Of a stretch of 34,555 nt of DNA, positions 14,458 through 22,637 are shown in pieces. How positions within the stretch are numbered: position 1 is the first letter of the stretch; every line of letters begins with the position of its first letter. Source of the stretch: Candidatus Rothia avicola (lineage in GTDB: Bacteria; Actinomycetota; Actinomycetes; Actinomycetales; Micrococcaceae); contig DXCN01000062.1 of NCBI GenBank assembly GCA_019115985.1, forward strand, positions 1 through 34,555, given 5' to 3'. A program made the translations under genes and the position numbers. Under the pieces are notes generated by a model. That model was not told the DNA's origin. It was given only the letters and a program-made list of their open reading frames with translations, and ran no database searches.

Positions 14458-15588
14458 ATGACCTCTGAACTAACCTCGCTGGCCTACCAGCTCTACGGGC
14501 GGCAGATGATCCTGCCGGAGCTGGGGCAGAAGGGGCAGGAAAAACTGAGCGCGGCAACGGTTGCGGTGATTGGGGCAGGCGGCCTAGGCTCACCGGCCCT
14601 GCTCTACCTGGCAGGGGCCGGTCTTGGGCGCATTATCGTGATCGATGACGACACGGTAGAAACCTCTAACCTGCATCGCCAGGTGGTTCACTCCTACGCC
14701 CGGGTCGGGGCCTCTAAAGCAGATTCAGCCGCCCAGACCCTGCGTGAACTCAACCCCCTGGTTGCGGTCGAAGCCGTCAAGGAACGCCTGACCGACGCCA
14801 ACGCAGAAAAACTGCTGGCCGGGGTGGATGTGCTGGTGGACGGCTCCGATAACTTCCCCACCCGCTACACCGCCTCCCGCGCTGCCGCTGCCCTGGGTAT
14901 TCCCCACGTCTGGGGGGCCATTCTCGGCTTTGACGCCCAAATGAGCGTCTTTTGGGCAGGGCAGGGGCCGGTCTATGAAGACCTCTACCCGGCTGAGCCG
15001 GAACCCGGCTCGGTACCTAACTGTGCCACCGCCGGTGTCATCGGCGCACTCGCCGGGGTGATCGGTACGGCCATGGCCATGGAAACCATCAAACTGCTGA
15101 CCGGTATCGGTCGGCCCCTCATGGGTGAAGTGGGCTACTACAGCGGCCTGACCGGCCGCTGGGAGTACATCCCCCTGGTAGCATCGTCCACCCGCGCCAC
15201 TCCTGCATCTGCTTCCGGTGCGGACTGGGAGCCCGCTACCGCCGAGCCTGACCAGTACGGCATGGAAGTCACCTGGGCCGATATTACGGGTTCCGCCTAT
15301 TTTGAGGGAGTGCCCCTGATTGACGTGCGGGAGCCGCACGAGCACCGGGCGCTGGCTGTGCCGGGCAGCTTCAACCTGCCGCTTTCCCTGATTCGCCAAG
15401 CAGCCAGCGATACCAGCCTGCAACCTGCTGTCGATACCGTGCTACCCAGCCACCGGGGGCGGTATGCTCTCTACTGTGCGGCCGGGGTGCGCTCGCTTGA
15501 GGCTCTGAACCTGCTCACCGCCGCCGGTTTTAGTGACCTTTACAGCGTTGAAGGTGGCATTGATGCCTGGCTAAAAACACAGGGCTAG
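14458..15588 (+). CDS. moeZ: MoaD-activating adenylyltransferase/sulfurtransferase (MoeB/MoeZ type) without zinc cysteines
   Basis: 376 residues in two domains. Residues 1-240 are a ThiF/MoeB/E1 domain that adenylates the MoaD C-terminal glycine: IGAGGLGS (38-45), NLHRQ (71-75), K87 and DGSDNFPTRY (128-137). C189 in VPNCATAGV is the conserved cysteine. Residues 280-376 are a rhodanese domain with active-site C340 in LYCAAGVRS, which would carry the persulfide for MoaD thiocarboxylation. Oddly, both CxxC pairs of the structural zinc site are missing: the usual CYRC region reads VYED (172-175), and no CPxC follows the LTGR segment. The fold may be stabilised differently. It is the last gene of the moaC run; the 106-base gap after it contains the narG promoter. 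Confidence 0.9.
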   Translation: MTSELTSLAYQLYGRQMILPELGQKGQEKLSAATVAVIGAGGLGSPALLYLAGAGLGRIIVIDDDTVETSNLHRQVVHSYARVGASKADSAAQTLRELNPLVAVEAVKERLTDANAEKLLAGVDVLVDGSDNFPTRYTASRAAAALGIPHVWGAILGFDAQMSVFWAGQGPVYEDLYPAEPEPGSVPNCATAGVIGALAGVIGTAMAMETIKLLTGIGRPLMGEVGYYSGLTGRWEYIPLVASSTRATPASASGADWEPATAEPDQYGMEVTWADITGSAYFEGVPLIDVREPHEHRALAVPGSFNLPLSLIRQAASDTSLQPAVDTVLPSHRGRYALYCAAGVRSLEALNLLTAAGFSDLYSVEGGIDAWLKTQG

Positions 15589-15650
15589 GGCTTCTGCCTG
15601 CCCCGACCCGCTAAATATATGCATGCATGATACTTAATTAGCTAACGTTT

Positions 15651-15677
15651 TTATTCGGTATTTATTACGCGATATTT
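15651..15677 (+). promoter_or_regulatory. Shared 27-bp motif, copy C (narG promoter)
   Basis: TTATTCGGTATTT at 15651-15663, then N3-A-N6 and ATTT at 15674-15677. It matches copies A and B at 11 of 13 bases in the first block and keeps the same internal spacing. A looser inverted relative (ATACTTAATTA) lies at 15630-15640. If transcription starts at 15695, the motif spans about -44 to -18. Confidence 0.5.
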
Positions 15678-15681
15678 TGGG

Positions 15682-15687
15682 TAGAAT
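15682..15687 (+). promoter_or_regulatory. narG -10 box TAGAAT, implying a leaderless mRNA
   Basis: TAGAAT ends at 15687, seven bases before ATG 15695. That is the spacing expected if transcription starts on the A of the start codon. No Shine-Dalgarno sequence precedes that ATG, and the -35 region (TATTTA at 17-bp spacing) is poor. Confidence 0.6.
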
Positions 15688-15694
15688 GGTGCCC

Positions 15695-18600
15695 ATGACA
15701 CAGCAGGCATCACACACACCTGGGCCCGATGGGCCGCTCACTGACAAGCTCATCAAATTCGGCAAATTCTTCACCAAGTGGGACGAAACTGACGACGGCC
15801 GCGCAGCCTTCCTTAAGGGCGGCCGCGCAGGCGACGTTTTCTACCGCAACCGTTGGAGTCATGACAAGGTCGTCCGCTCCACCCACGGCGTCAACTGCAC
15901 CGGCTCTTGCTCCTGGCAGGTCTTCGTCAAAGACGGCGTAATCACCTGGGAAGCCCAGGCCACCGACTATCCCACCGTCGGCCCCGACCGTCCCGAGTAC
16001 GAACCGCGCGGCTGCCCCCGCGGTGCGGCTTTCTCCTGGTACACCTACTCACCGACCCGCGTGAAGTACCCCTACATCCGCGGTGTGCTGCTTGAAATGT
16101 ACCGCGAAGCCCGCGCCCGTCTGGGAGACCCCGTCGAAGCCTGGGCCTCGATTGTCTCTGACCCCGAAAAGCGATCCCGCTACCTGAGTGCCCGCGGTAA
16201 GGGCGGCCTGGTGCGCGGCTCCTGGGCCGAAGCCCTCGAAATGGTGGTCGCCGCGCAGATTCACACCATCAAGACCTACGGGCCCGATCGCAACATCGGC
16301 TTCTCACCCATTCCGGCTAAGTCCATGGTCTCCCACGCCTCAGGCGCTCGCTACATTGAGCTCATCGGCGGCGTGATGACCTCCTTCTACGACTGGTACG
16401 CCGACCTGCCGGTTGCCTCGCCCCAGGTCTTTGGTGACCAGACGGACGTGCGCGAGTCAGGTGACTGGTGGGACGCCACCTACCTGATGATGTGGGGCTC
16501 CAACATCCCGGTGACCCGAACCCCCGACGCCCACTGGATGGCAGAGGTGCGCTACCGCGGTACCAAGGTCGTCTCGGTTTCCCCCGACTATGCCGATAAC
16601 ACCAAGTTCGCCGACGAGTGGCTCCCGGCCCAGGCCGGCACAGACGCCGCCCTGGCCATGGCTATGGGCCACGTGATTCTCAAGGAGAACTTCGTTGACC
16701 GCCGCGTTGAGTTCTTCGAGAACTACGTGAGCACCTACACCGACTTCCCCTTCCTGGTCACCCTTGAGACCCGCGAGGACGGGGTGACGGTTCCTGCTAA
16801 GTTCCTCACCGCCGCCAACCTTGCCGAGCACGCCCAGGTGCCCGATGCGTCCTTCAAGACCGCCCTACTCAACCGCGAAACCGGCGAGGTTGTGGTGCCC
16901 AACGGTTCTCTGGGCTACCGCTACAACGCTGAGGACGAGGGCAAATGGAACCTGGACCTGCAGGGCGTCAAGCCTGCCCTGTCCATCCTGGATTTGCCCA
17001 CCGGCGCCGAGCGTGCCGTCGAAATCCAGATGCCCGCCTTCGACGAGCCCTCGGGCCGCGGCAAGATTATTACCCGCGGCGTACCCACCATTACCGTTGA
17101 GGGTAAGACCGTCACTACCGTATTCGACCTCATGCTGGCCCAGTACGGTATCGGCCGCCCCGGCCTGCCCGGTACCTGGGCTGCCGGTTTTGAGGACGCC
17201 GAAACCCAGTACACCCCGGCCTGGCAGGAGGCCATTACCTCCGTCCCCGCTGAAGCTGTGATTCGCACCGCCCGCGAGTTCGCCCAGAACTCCATCGACT
17301 CGGGTGGCCGCACCATGATTATCATGGGCGCCGGTATCTGCCAGTGGTACCACGGCGACACCACCTACCGCGCGATTCTAGCCCTGCTCATGATGTGCGG
17401 CGCTGAAGGCCGCAACGGCGGCGGCTGGGCCCACTACGTGGGTCAGGAGAAGGCCCGCCCCATCACCGGCTGGTCCCACATGGCCAACGCTCTTGACTGG
17501 GTGCGCCCGCCGCGCACCCAGGCTGGCACCGCCTTCTGGTACATGCACACCGACCAGTTCCGCTCCGACGGCCGCAGCACAGATTCCCTGCAGTCCCCCC
17601 TGGCCAAGGGCGATTTGCGCGGGGTTCATACCGCCGACGTGCTGGCTCGTTCCGTACGCATGGGCTGGATGCCCTTCTACCCCCAGTTCCCCGAGAACTC
17701 CCTGGACCTGGCGGACGCCGGTGCCGCAGCGGTTGCCGCAGGCACCGCAGAGTCCCCGGCAGACTACGTTGCCCAGCGCCTCAACTCTGGCGACCTGGAC
17801 TTCTCGGTAGAGGACGTCGATAACCCGGTCAACTGGCCCCGCACCCTGGTGCTGTGGCGCAACAACCTGCTGGGATCGTCCGCCAAGGGCGAGGAATACT
17901 TCCTCAAGCACCTGCTCGGCACCCACAACTCGGTGATGGGTAGGGACGCCGAAGACTTCAAGCCCGCCGAGGTCAAGTGGGCCCAGACCGCCCCCGAAGG
18001 CAAGCTGGACCTGCTGGTGACGACCGACTACCGCATGACGTCCTCAACCCTGCTGTCGGACATCGTCTTCCCTGCCGCCACCTGGTACGAGAAGCACGAT
18101 ATTTCGTCCACCGACATGCACCCCTACATCCACGCTTTCTCCCCGGCCATCAACCCGCCCTGGGAAACCAAGACCGACCACCAGGTCTTCAAGGAACTTG
18201 CCTTCCTGTTCTCCAAGTGGGCAGCCAAGCACCTGGGCAAGCGCAGCGACCTGGTATCTGTGCCCCTGCAGCACGACACCCCCGGTCAGCTGGCCCAGCC
18301 CGGCGGCCACGCCCCGGACTGGAAGAACCAGGGCATCGCCGGTATCCCCGGTAAGAACATGCCCATCTTCACCGTGGTGGAGCGCGACTACCCGGCCATC
18401 TACGACATGTACACCTCGGTCGGCCCCCTGCTCTCCAAACTGGGCACCACCACCAAGTTCGTGACCGTGGACGTCAACGAGCAGCTAGCCCAGCTGGCTG
18501 AAGAACACGGCGTGATGGGTACCGGTAAGGGTGCCGGCCTGCCGGCCCTTGATACCGACATTAAGCTGGCCGACACCATACTGGCCCTGTCAGGTACCTC

Positions 18601-19417
18601 CAACGGCCCCGTAGCCCTCAAGGGCTTCAAGGCCCTGGAGAAGCGCGTGGGCAAGACAATGCACCACCTGGCTGAGGGCAACGAAGAAAAGCGCATTAGG
18701 TTCCGCGATACCCAGGACCGGCCCTGCCCCGTCTTTACCTCACCCGAATGGTCAGGCTCAGAGACCGGCGGACGCCGCTACGCCCCCTTCACCCTCAACA
18801 TCGAACAGCTCAAGCCCTTCCACACCCTCACCGGTCGTATGCACTTCTTCCTCGACCACGACTGGATGAGTGAGATGGGCGAGCAGCTGCCGGTCTACCG
18901 TCCGCCGCTCGATATGCACAACCTCTTCGGTGAACCCGAAATCGGTGAAACCGGGGACCTGTCGGTTGCCGTGCGCTACGTGACGGTACACAACAAGTGG
19001 GCTATCCACTCCTCCTACCACGACAACCTCTACATGCAGACCCTCTCCCGCGGTGGCACTCACGCCTGGATGAGCCCGGCGGACGCTGCAAAAATCGGAG
19101 TCAAGGATCACGACTGGATCGAGTGCGAGAATGCCAACGGCGTCTTCGTGGGCCGCGCGGTGGTATCCCACCGTATGCCCGAAGGCGTGGTCTATGTGCA
19201 CCACGCCCAGGAACGCCTGGTCAATATCCCCAAATCAGAGGTATCGGGCAAGCGAGGCGGCATCCACAACTCCGTCACCCGCATCATGGTCAAGCCCACC
19301 CACCTCATCGGTGGCTACGCCCACCAGGCCTACGCCTTCAACTACCTGGGACCCACCGGTAACCAGCGAGATATCGTTTCAAGAATTCGCCGCCGCAAGC
19401 AGGAGGTAACCTACTAA
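15695..19417 (+). CDS. narG: Respiratory nitrate reductase alpha subunit (NarG)
   Basis: 1240 residues, full length. NarG is the catalytic Mo-bisMGD subunit that reduces nitrate to nitrite on the cytoplasmic face of the membrane. The FS0 iron-sulfur site is seen as H64, C68, C72 and C107 (HGVNCTGSC...GCPRG). The Mo-binding region YDWYADLPVASPQVFGDQTDVRESGDW follows, and the C-terminal cofactor-binding domain ends in YAFNYLGPTGNQRD. ATG 15695 is preferred because the -10 box TAGAAT covers the upstream ATG (15686) and lies just after the in-frame TTG (15677). There is no twin-arginine signal, as expected for the cytoplasmic NarG type. The stop overlaps the narH ATG by one base. The enzyme depends on the upstream Moco genes. 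Confidence 0.97.
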   Translation: MTQQASHTPGPDGPLTDKLIKFGKFFTKWDETDDGRAAFLKGGRAGDVFYRNRWSHDKVVRSTHGVNCTGSCSWQVFVKDGVITWEAQATDYPTVGPDRPEYEPRGCPRGAAFSWYTYSPTRVKYPYIRGVLLEMYREARARLGDPVEAWASIVSDPEKRSRYLSARGKGGLVRGSWAEALEMVVAAQIHTIKTYGPDRNIGFSPIPAKSMVSHASGARYIELIGGVMTSFYDWYADLPVASPQVFGDQTDVRESGDWWDATYLMMWGSNIPVTRTPDAHWMAEVRYRGTKVVSVSPDYADNTKFADEWLPAQAGTDAALAMAMGHVILKENFVDRRVEFFENYVSTYTDFPFLVTLETREDGVTVPAKFLTAANLAEHAQVPDASFKTALLNRETGEVVVPNGSLGYRYNAEDEGKWNLDLQGVKPALSILDLPTGAERAVEIQMPAFDEPSGRGKIITRGVPTITVEGKTVTTVFDLMLAQYGIGRPGLPGTWAAGFEDAETQYTPAWQEAITSVPAEAVIRTAREFAQNSIDSGGRTMIIMGAGICQWYHGDTTYRAILALLMMCGAEGRNGGGWAHYVGQEKARPITGWSHMANALDWVRPPRTQAGTAFWYMHTDQFRSDGRSTDSLQSPLAKGDLRGVHTADVLARSVRMGWMPFYPQFPENSLDLADAGAAAVAAGTAESPADYVAQRLNSGDLDFSVEDVDNPVNWPRTLVLWRNNLLGSSAKGEEYFLKHLLGTHNSVMGRDAEDFKPAEVKWAQTAPEGKLDLLVTTDYRMTSSTLLSDIVFPAATWYEKHDISSTDMHPYIHAFSPAINPPWETKTDHQVFKELAFLFSKWAAKHLGKRSDLVSVPLQHDTPGQLAQPGGHAPDWKNQGIAGIPGKNMPIFTVVERDYPAIYDMYTSVGPLLSKLGTTTKFVTVDVNEQLAQLAEEHGVMGTGKGAGLPALDTDIKLADTILALSGTSNGPVALKGFKALEKRVGKTMHHLAEGNEEKRIRFRDTQDRPCPVFTSPEWSGSETGGRRYAPFTLNIEQLKPFHTLTGRMHFFLDHDWMSEMGEQLPVYRPPLDMHNLFGEPEIGETGDLSVAVRYVTVHNKWAIHSSYHDNLYMQTLSRGGTHAWMSPADAAKIGVKDHDWIECENANGVFVGRAVVSHRMPEGVVYVHHAQERLVNIPKSEVSGKRGGIHNSVTRIMVKPTHLIGGYAHQAYAFNYLGPTGNQRDIVSRIRRRKQEVTY

Positions 19418-21051
19418 TGCGCGTCATGGCACAAGTTTCAATGATCATGGCCCTCGACAAGTGCCTGGGCTGCCACACCTGCTCCGTCACCTGTAAGCAG
19501 GCCTGGACCAACCGAGCCGGAACCGAATACGTCTGGTTCAATAACGTCGAAACCCGCCCCGGCCAGGGCTACCCCCGCCGCTACGAGGACCAGGAAAAGT
19601 GGAAGGGCGGCTGGGTGCTGAACAAGCGCGGACGCCTGGAGCTCAAGAGCGGTAACCGCTTCAAGAAGCTCTTCACCCTCTTTGCCTCCCCGGTTCAGCC
19701 TGAACTCTCGGACTACTACGAACCCTGGACCTACGACTACGAGAACCTCACCAGCGCGCCCCTGGGCGATGACTTTCCCACCGCGCGTCCCAAATCCCTG
19801 ATTACCGGTGAAGATACCTCCATCGAATGGGGCCCCAACTGGGACGACAACCTGGGCGGCGCCCACGAATCCGGCCACCTTGACCCCCTCGTGGAGAAGG
19901 TACGCCAGCAGTCAGAAGAGAAGATCAAGTTCGAATTCGAACGCACCTTCATGTTCTACCTGCCCCGCATCTGCGAGCACTGCCTTAACCCCTCCTGCAT
20001 GGCGTCCTGCCCCTCCGGCGCTATCTACAAGCGCGAAGAGGACGGCATCGTGCTGGTCGACCAGAACCAGTGCCGCGGCTGGCGCCAGTGCATCACCGGC
20101 TGCCCCTACAAGAAGATCTACTTCAACCACAAGAGCGGCAAAGCCGAAAAATGTACCTTCTGCTACCCCCGTATCGAACACGGCATTCCCACCGTCTGCG
20201 CCGAAACCTGCGTGGGCCGCATGCGCTACATTGGCATCTTCCTTTACGACGCCGACCGCGTCACCGAAGCTGCCTCTGTGCCCGATGAAAAGCAGCTCTA
20301 CCAGGCCCAGCTCGACATCATGCTCGATCCCTTCGACCCCGAGGTGATTCGCGAGGCAACCAAGCAGGGGATTCCTGACTCCTGGATTACCGCAGCCCAG
20401 AAGTCCCCGGTCTACAAGCTGGCCAAGGAATGGAAGATCGCTCTTCCCCTGCACCCCGAATACCGCACCATGCCCATGGTCTGGTACGTCCCGCCGCTCT
20501 CACCCATCATCGACCTGCTCAAGGAACAAGGCCACGACGCAGAGTCCCAGGCCAACCTCTTCGGAGCCATCGACTCCCTGCGTATCCCCGTTGAATACCT
20601 GGCAGAACTCTTCACCGCCGGCGACACCACCATTATCGTGAACGTCCTCAAAAAACTGGCCGCCATGCGCGCCTACATGCGAGACATCACCCTCGGCGGC
20701 GTCGGCAACGAAGACATCGCCCGCGAAGTCGGTATGACCGGTGCAGAAATGTACGAGATGTACCGCCTCATGGCCATCTCCAAGTACGAAGAACGCTACG
20801 TCATCCCACCCGCCCACCTCGAAGACGCCCACAACCTCGAAGAAATCGGCTGCTCCCTCGACACCGACGGCGGCCCCGGCATGCTCTACGACGGCGCCTT
20901 CACCGACCCCGGCGACCGCCCCGTCCCCGTCTCAGCAGGCTCCTACGCCAACGCCGCCCGCGCCGACGGCAAGGTCGACATCTTCATGTGGGACGGCAAA
21001 ACCCGCCCCGACTCCCTCTTCCCCGACACCTCCGGAAGCAAGAAGGTCTAG
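19417..21051 (+). CDS. narH: Respiratory nitrate reductase beta subunit (NarH)
   Basis: 544 residues. NarH carries four iron-sulfur clusters that pass electrons from NarI haem to NarG. The first cluster motif is CLGCHTCSVTC (C16, C19, C22, C26). Further cysteines come in CEHCLNPSCMASC, CRGWRQCITGC and CTFCYPR...CAETC. The tryptophan in CRGW replaces a cysteine, as is normal for the [3Fe-4S] cluster of NarH. ATG 19417 follows AGGAGG at 19401-19406 and overlaps the narG stop (TAATG); an ATG three codons later would be too far from that site. The C-terminus is about 30 residues longer than in E. coli NarH. narJ follows after two bases. Confidence 0.97.
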   Translation: MRVMAQVSMIMALDKCLGCHTCSVTCKQAWTNRAGTEYVWFNNVETRPGQGYPRRYEDQEKWKGGWVLNKRGRLELKSGNRFKKLFTLFASPVQPELSDYYEPWTYDYENLTSAPLGDDFPTARPKSLITGEDTSIEWGPNWDDNLGGAHESGHLDPLVEKVRQQSEEKIKFEFERTFMFYLPRICEHCLNPSCMASCPSGAIYKREEDGIVLVDQNQCRGWRQCITGCPYKKIYFNHKSGKAEKCTFCYPRIEHGIPTVCAETCVGRMRYIGIFLYDADRVTEAASVPDEKQLYQAQLDIMLDPFDPEVIREATKQGIPDSWITAAQKSPVYKLAKEWKIALPLHPEYRTMPMVWYVPPLSPIIDLLKEQGHDAESQANLFGAIDSLRIPVEYLAELFTAGDTTIIVNVLKKLAAMRAYMRDITLGGVGNEDIAREVGMTGAEMYEMYRLMAISKYEERYVIPPAHLEDAHNLEEIGCSLDTDGGPGMLYDGAFTDPGDRPVPVSAGSYANAARADGKVDIFMWDGKTRPDSLFPDTSGSKKV

Positions 21052-21053
21052 CC

Positions 21054-21842
21054 GTGGCAGGATTCTTCTCCAAACTCCTCAAACGCAACGAGAACGAGGC
21101 AGAACCGGCCACTCCACCCTCGGGCGACCCCTTCGACATGGATTGGGGGAGTGGCCAACCCACCGACGCTGTGGTCTACCAGCTCACCAGCGTCCTCATG
21201 CGCTACCCCACCGAAGAAACCCGCGCCCTGCTACCGGAGCTCACTGCGCTCGCTCACGAGACCGGTAACGACTACCTGGTGCGCGGGGTCGCCCGTGTGA
21301 GCAGCTGGTACGAAACAAGCGAGCTAGATGCCATGCAGGCCGAATACGTGCAGGAATACGACCTCTCGCGTCGCCACGCCTTCCACCTGTCCTACTGGAC
21401 CGAAGGCGACACCCGCCGCCGCGGCGAGGCCCTAGCCCGATTCAAGCAGATGTACCGCGACTCCGGCATGGTCACCACCCTGCACGGGGAACTACCCGAC
21501 TACCTGCCCATGGTGCTGGAGTTCACCGCCCTGGTGGACGCCCGCGCCGGCCGCGCCGCCCTGCAGGCCTACCGCCCCTCCCTGGAGCTGCTACGCCTGG
21601 CCCTACGGGACGACAACCTGCCCTACTACGAGCTCATCGAAGCGGTCTGTCAGACCCTGCCCGGAGTTTCCCCCGAAACCCAGGCAGACGTGCAGAAACT
21701 CGTCGCAGCAGGCCCACCCGCTGAAGCCGTCGGCCTCGCCCTGGCCCCCGGCGACCCCCGCCTACTACCCCTGCTGCTGCCCCACGAACAGACACCCGGC
21801 GCCACCATCGGTGCCGACCACAAGAACGGAGCCCACCTGTGA
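21054..21842 (+). CDS. narJ: Nitrate reductase assembly chaperone (NarJ)
   Basis: 262 residues. NarJ binds the NarG N-terminus and helps insert Mo-bisMGD and the FS0 cluster before membrane attachment; it is not part of the final enzyme. The family signature is YVQEYDLSRRHAFHLSYWTEGDTRRRGEALA, in an all-helical fold. The start chosen is GTG 21054, two bases after the narH stop, with AGAAGG upstream; earlier in-frame starts lie inside narH. The GTG of narI overlaps the narJ TGA. The C-terminal 20 residues are low-complexity and variable in the family. Confidence 0.94.
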   Translation: MAGFFSKLLKRNENEAEPATPPSGDPFDMDWGSGQPTDAVVYQLTSVLMRYPTEETRALLPELTALAHETGNDYLVRGVARVSSWYETSELDAMQAEYVQEYDLSRRHAFHLSYWTEGDTRRRGEALARFKQMYRDSGMVTTLHGELPDYLPMVLEFTALVDARAGRAALQAYRPSLELLRLALRDDNLPYYELIEAVCQTLPGVSPETQADVQKLVAAGPPAEAVGLALAPGDPRLLPLLLPHEQTPGATIGADHKNGAHL

Positions 21843-22627
21843 CCGGCACAGTCAACGCCCTCGACTTCTTCCTCTGGGGCATCTTCCCCTATATCACCCT
21901 CGCCATCGTCATCGGCGGTACCATCTGGCGCTACAAGACTGACCAGTTCGGCTGGACTACCCGCTCCTCCCAGATGTACGAATCCCGCCTGCTGCGCATC
22001 GCCTCGCCCATGTTCCACTACGGCATCCTGGTCGTGCTCGTAGGCCACATCGTCGGCCTCGTCATCCCCAAATCCTGGACTGACGCCGTTGGTATCTCGG
22101 AGCACTTCTACCACCTCAATGCCCTGGGACTGGGCTCCATCGCAGCGGTCGCCACCCTCATCGGCCTCTTCGCTATGATCTACCGCCGCCGTACCTCCGC
22201 CACCGTCTTCCGCGCCACCACCTGGAACGACAAGATGATGTACGTGGCCCTCACCAGCGCTATCGTCCTCGGCTCGGTAGCAACCCTCTTCAATGCCATG
22301 GAAATTGAAGGGCACCACAACTACCGCGAAACCGTCTCGGTCTGGTTCCGTTCCCTCTTCTACTTCCAGCCCAACATCGAGGCCATGGCGAGCGCTACCA
22401 CCTCCTTCCATATCCACGTCATCGTGGCCATGATCCTCTTCTGCCTCTGGCCCTTCACCCGCCTGGTCCACGCCTTCACCGCACCCCTGCACTACATCTT
22501 CCGGCCCTACATCGTCTACCGCTCCCGCGGCAAGCGTAACCACGCCCGTGGCTGGTCGCCGGTAGGCACCGCAGACTCCGTGAATAAGGACGCCCGCACG
22601 GTCGAGCGCCAGCACCACCACCACTAA
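21839..22627 (+). CDS. narI: Respiratory nitrate reductase gamma subunit, cytochrome b (NarI)
   Basis: 262 residues with five membrane helices. NarI takes electrons from menaquinol and holds two b haems. The ligands are H60 and H70 (FHYGILVVLVGHIVG), and H193 and H211 (FHIHVIVAMILF...RLVHAF). Their spacings of 10 and 18 match E. coli NarI. GTG 21839 overlaps the narJ stop. The protein ends QHHHH after a basic tail, an unusual natural poly-histidine end. narK starts 10 bases after the stop, so the operon is narGHJI-K. Confidence 0.96.
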   Translation: MTGTVNALDFFLWGIFPYITLAIVIGGTIWRYKTDQFGWTTRSSQMYESRLLRIASPMFHYGILVVLVGHIVGLVIPKSWTDAVGISEHFYHLNALGLGSIAAVATLIGLFAMIYRRRTSATVFRATTWNDKMMYVALTSAIVLGSVATLFNAMEIEGHHNYRETVSVWFRSLFYFQPNIEAMASATTSFHIHVIVAMILFCLWPFTRLVHAFTAPLHYIFRPYIVYRSRGKRNHARGWSPVGTADSVNKDARTVERQHHHH

Positions 22628-22637
22628 GGAAAACACC

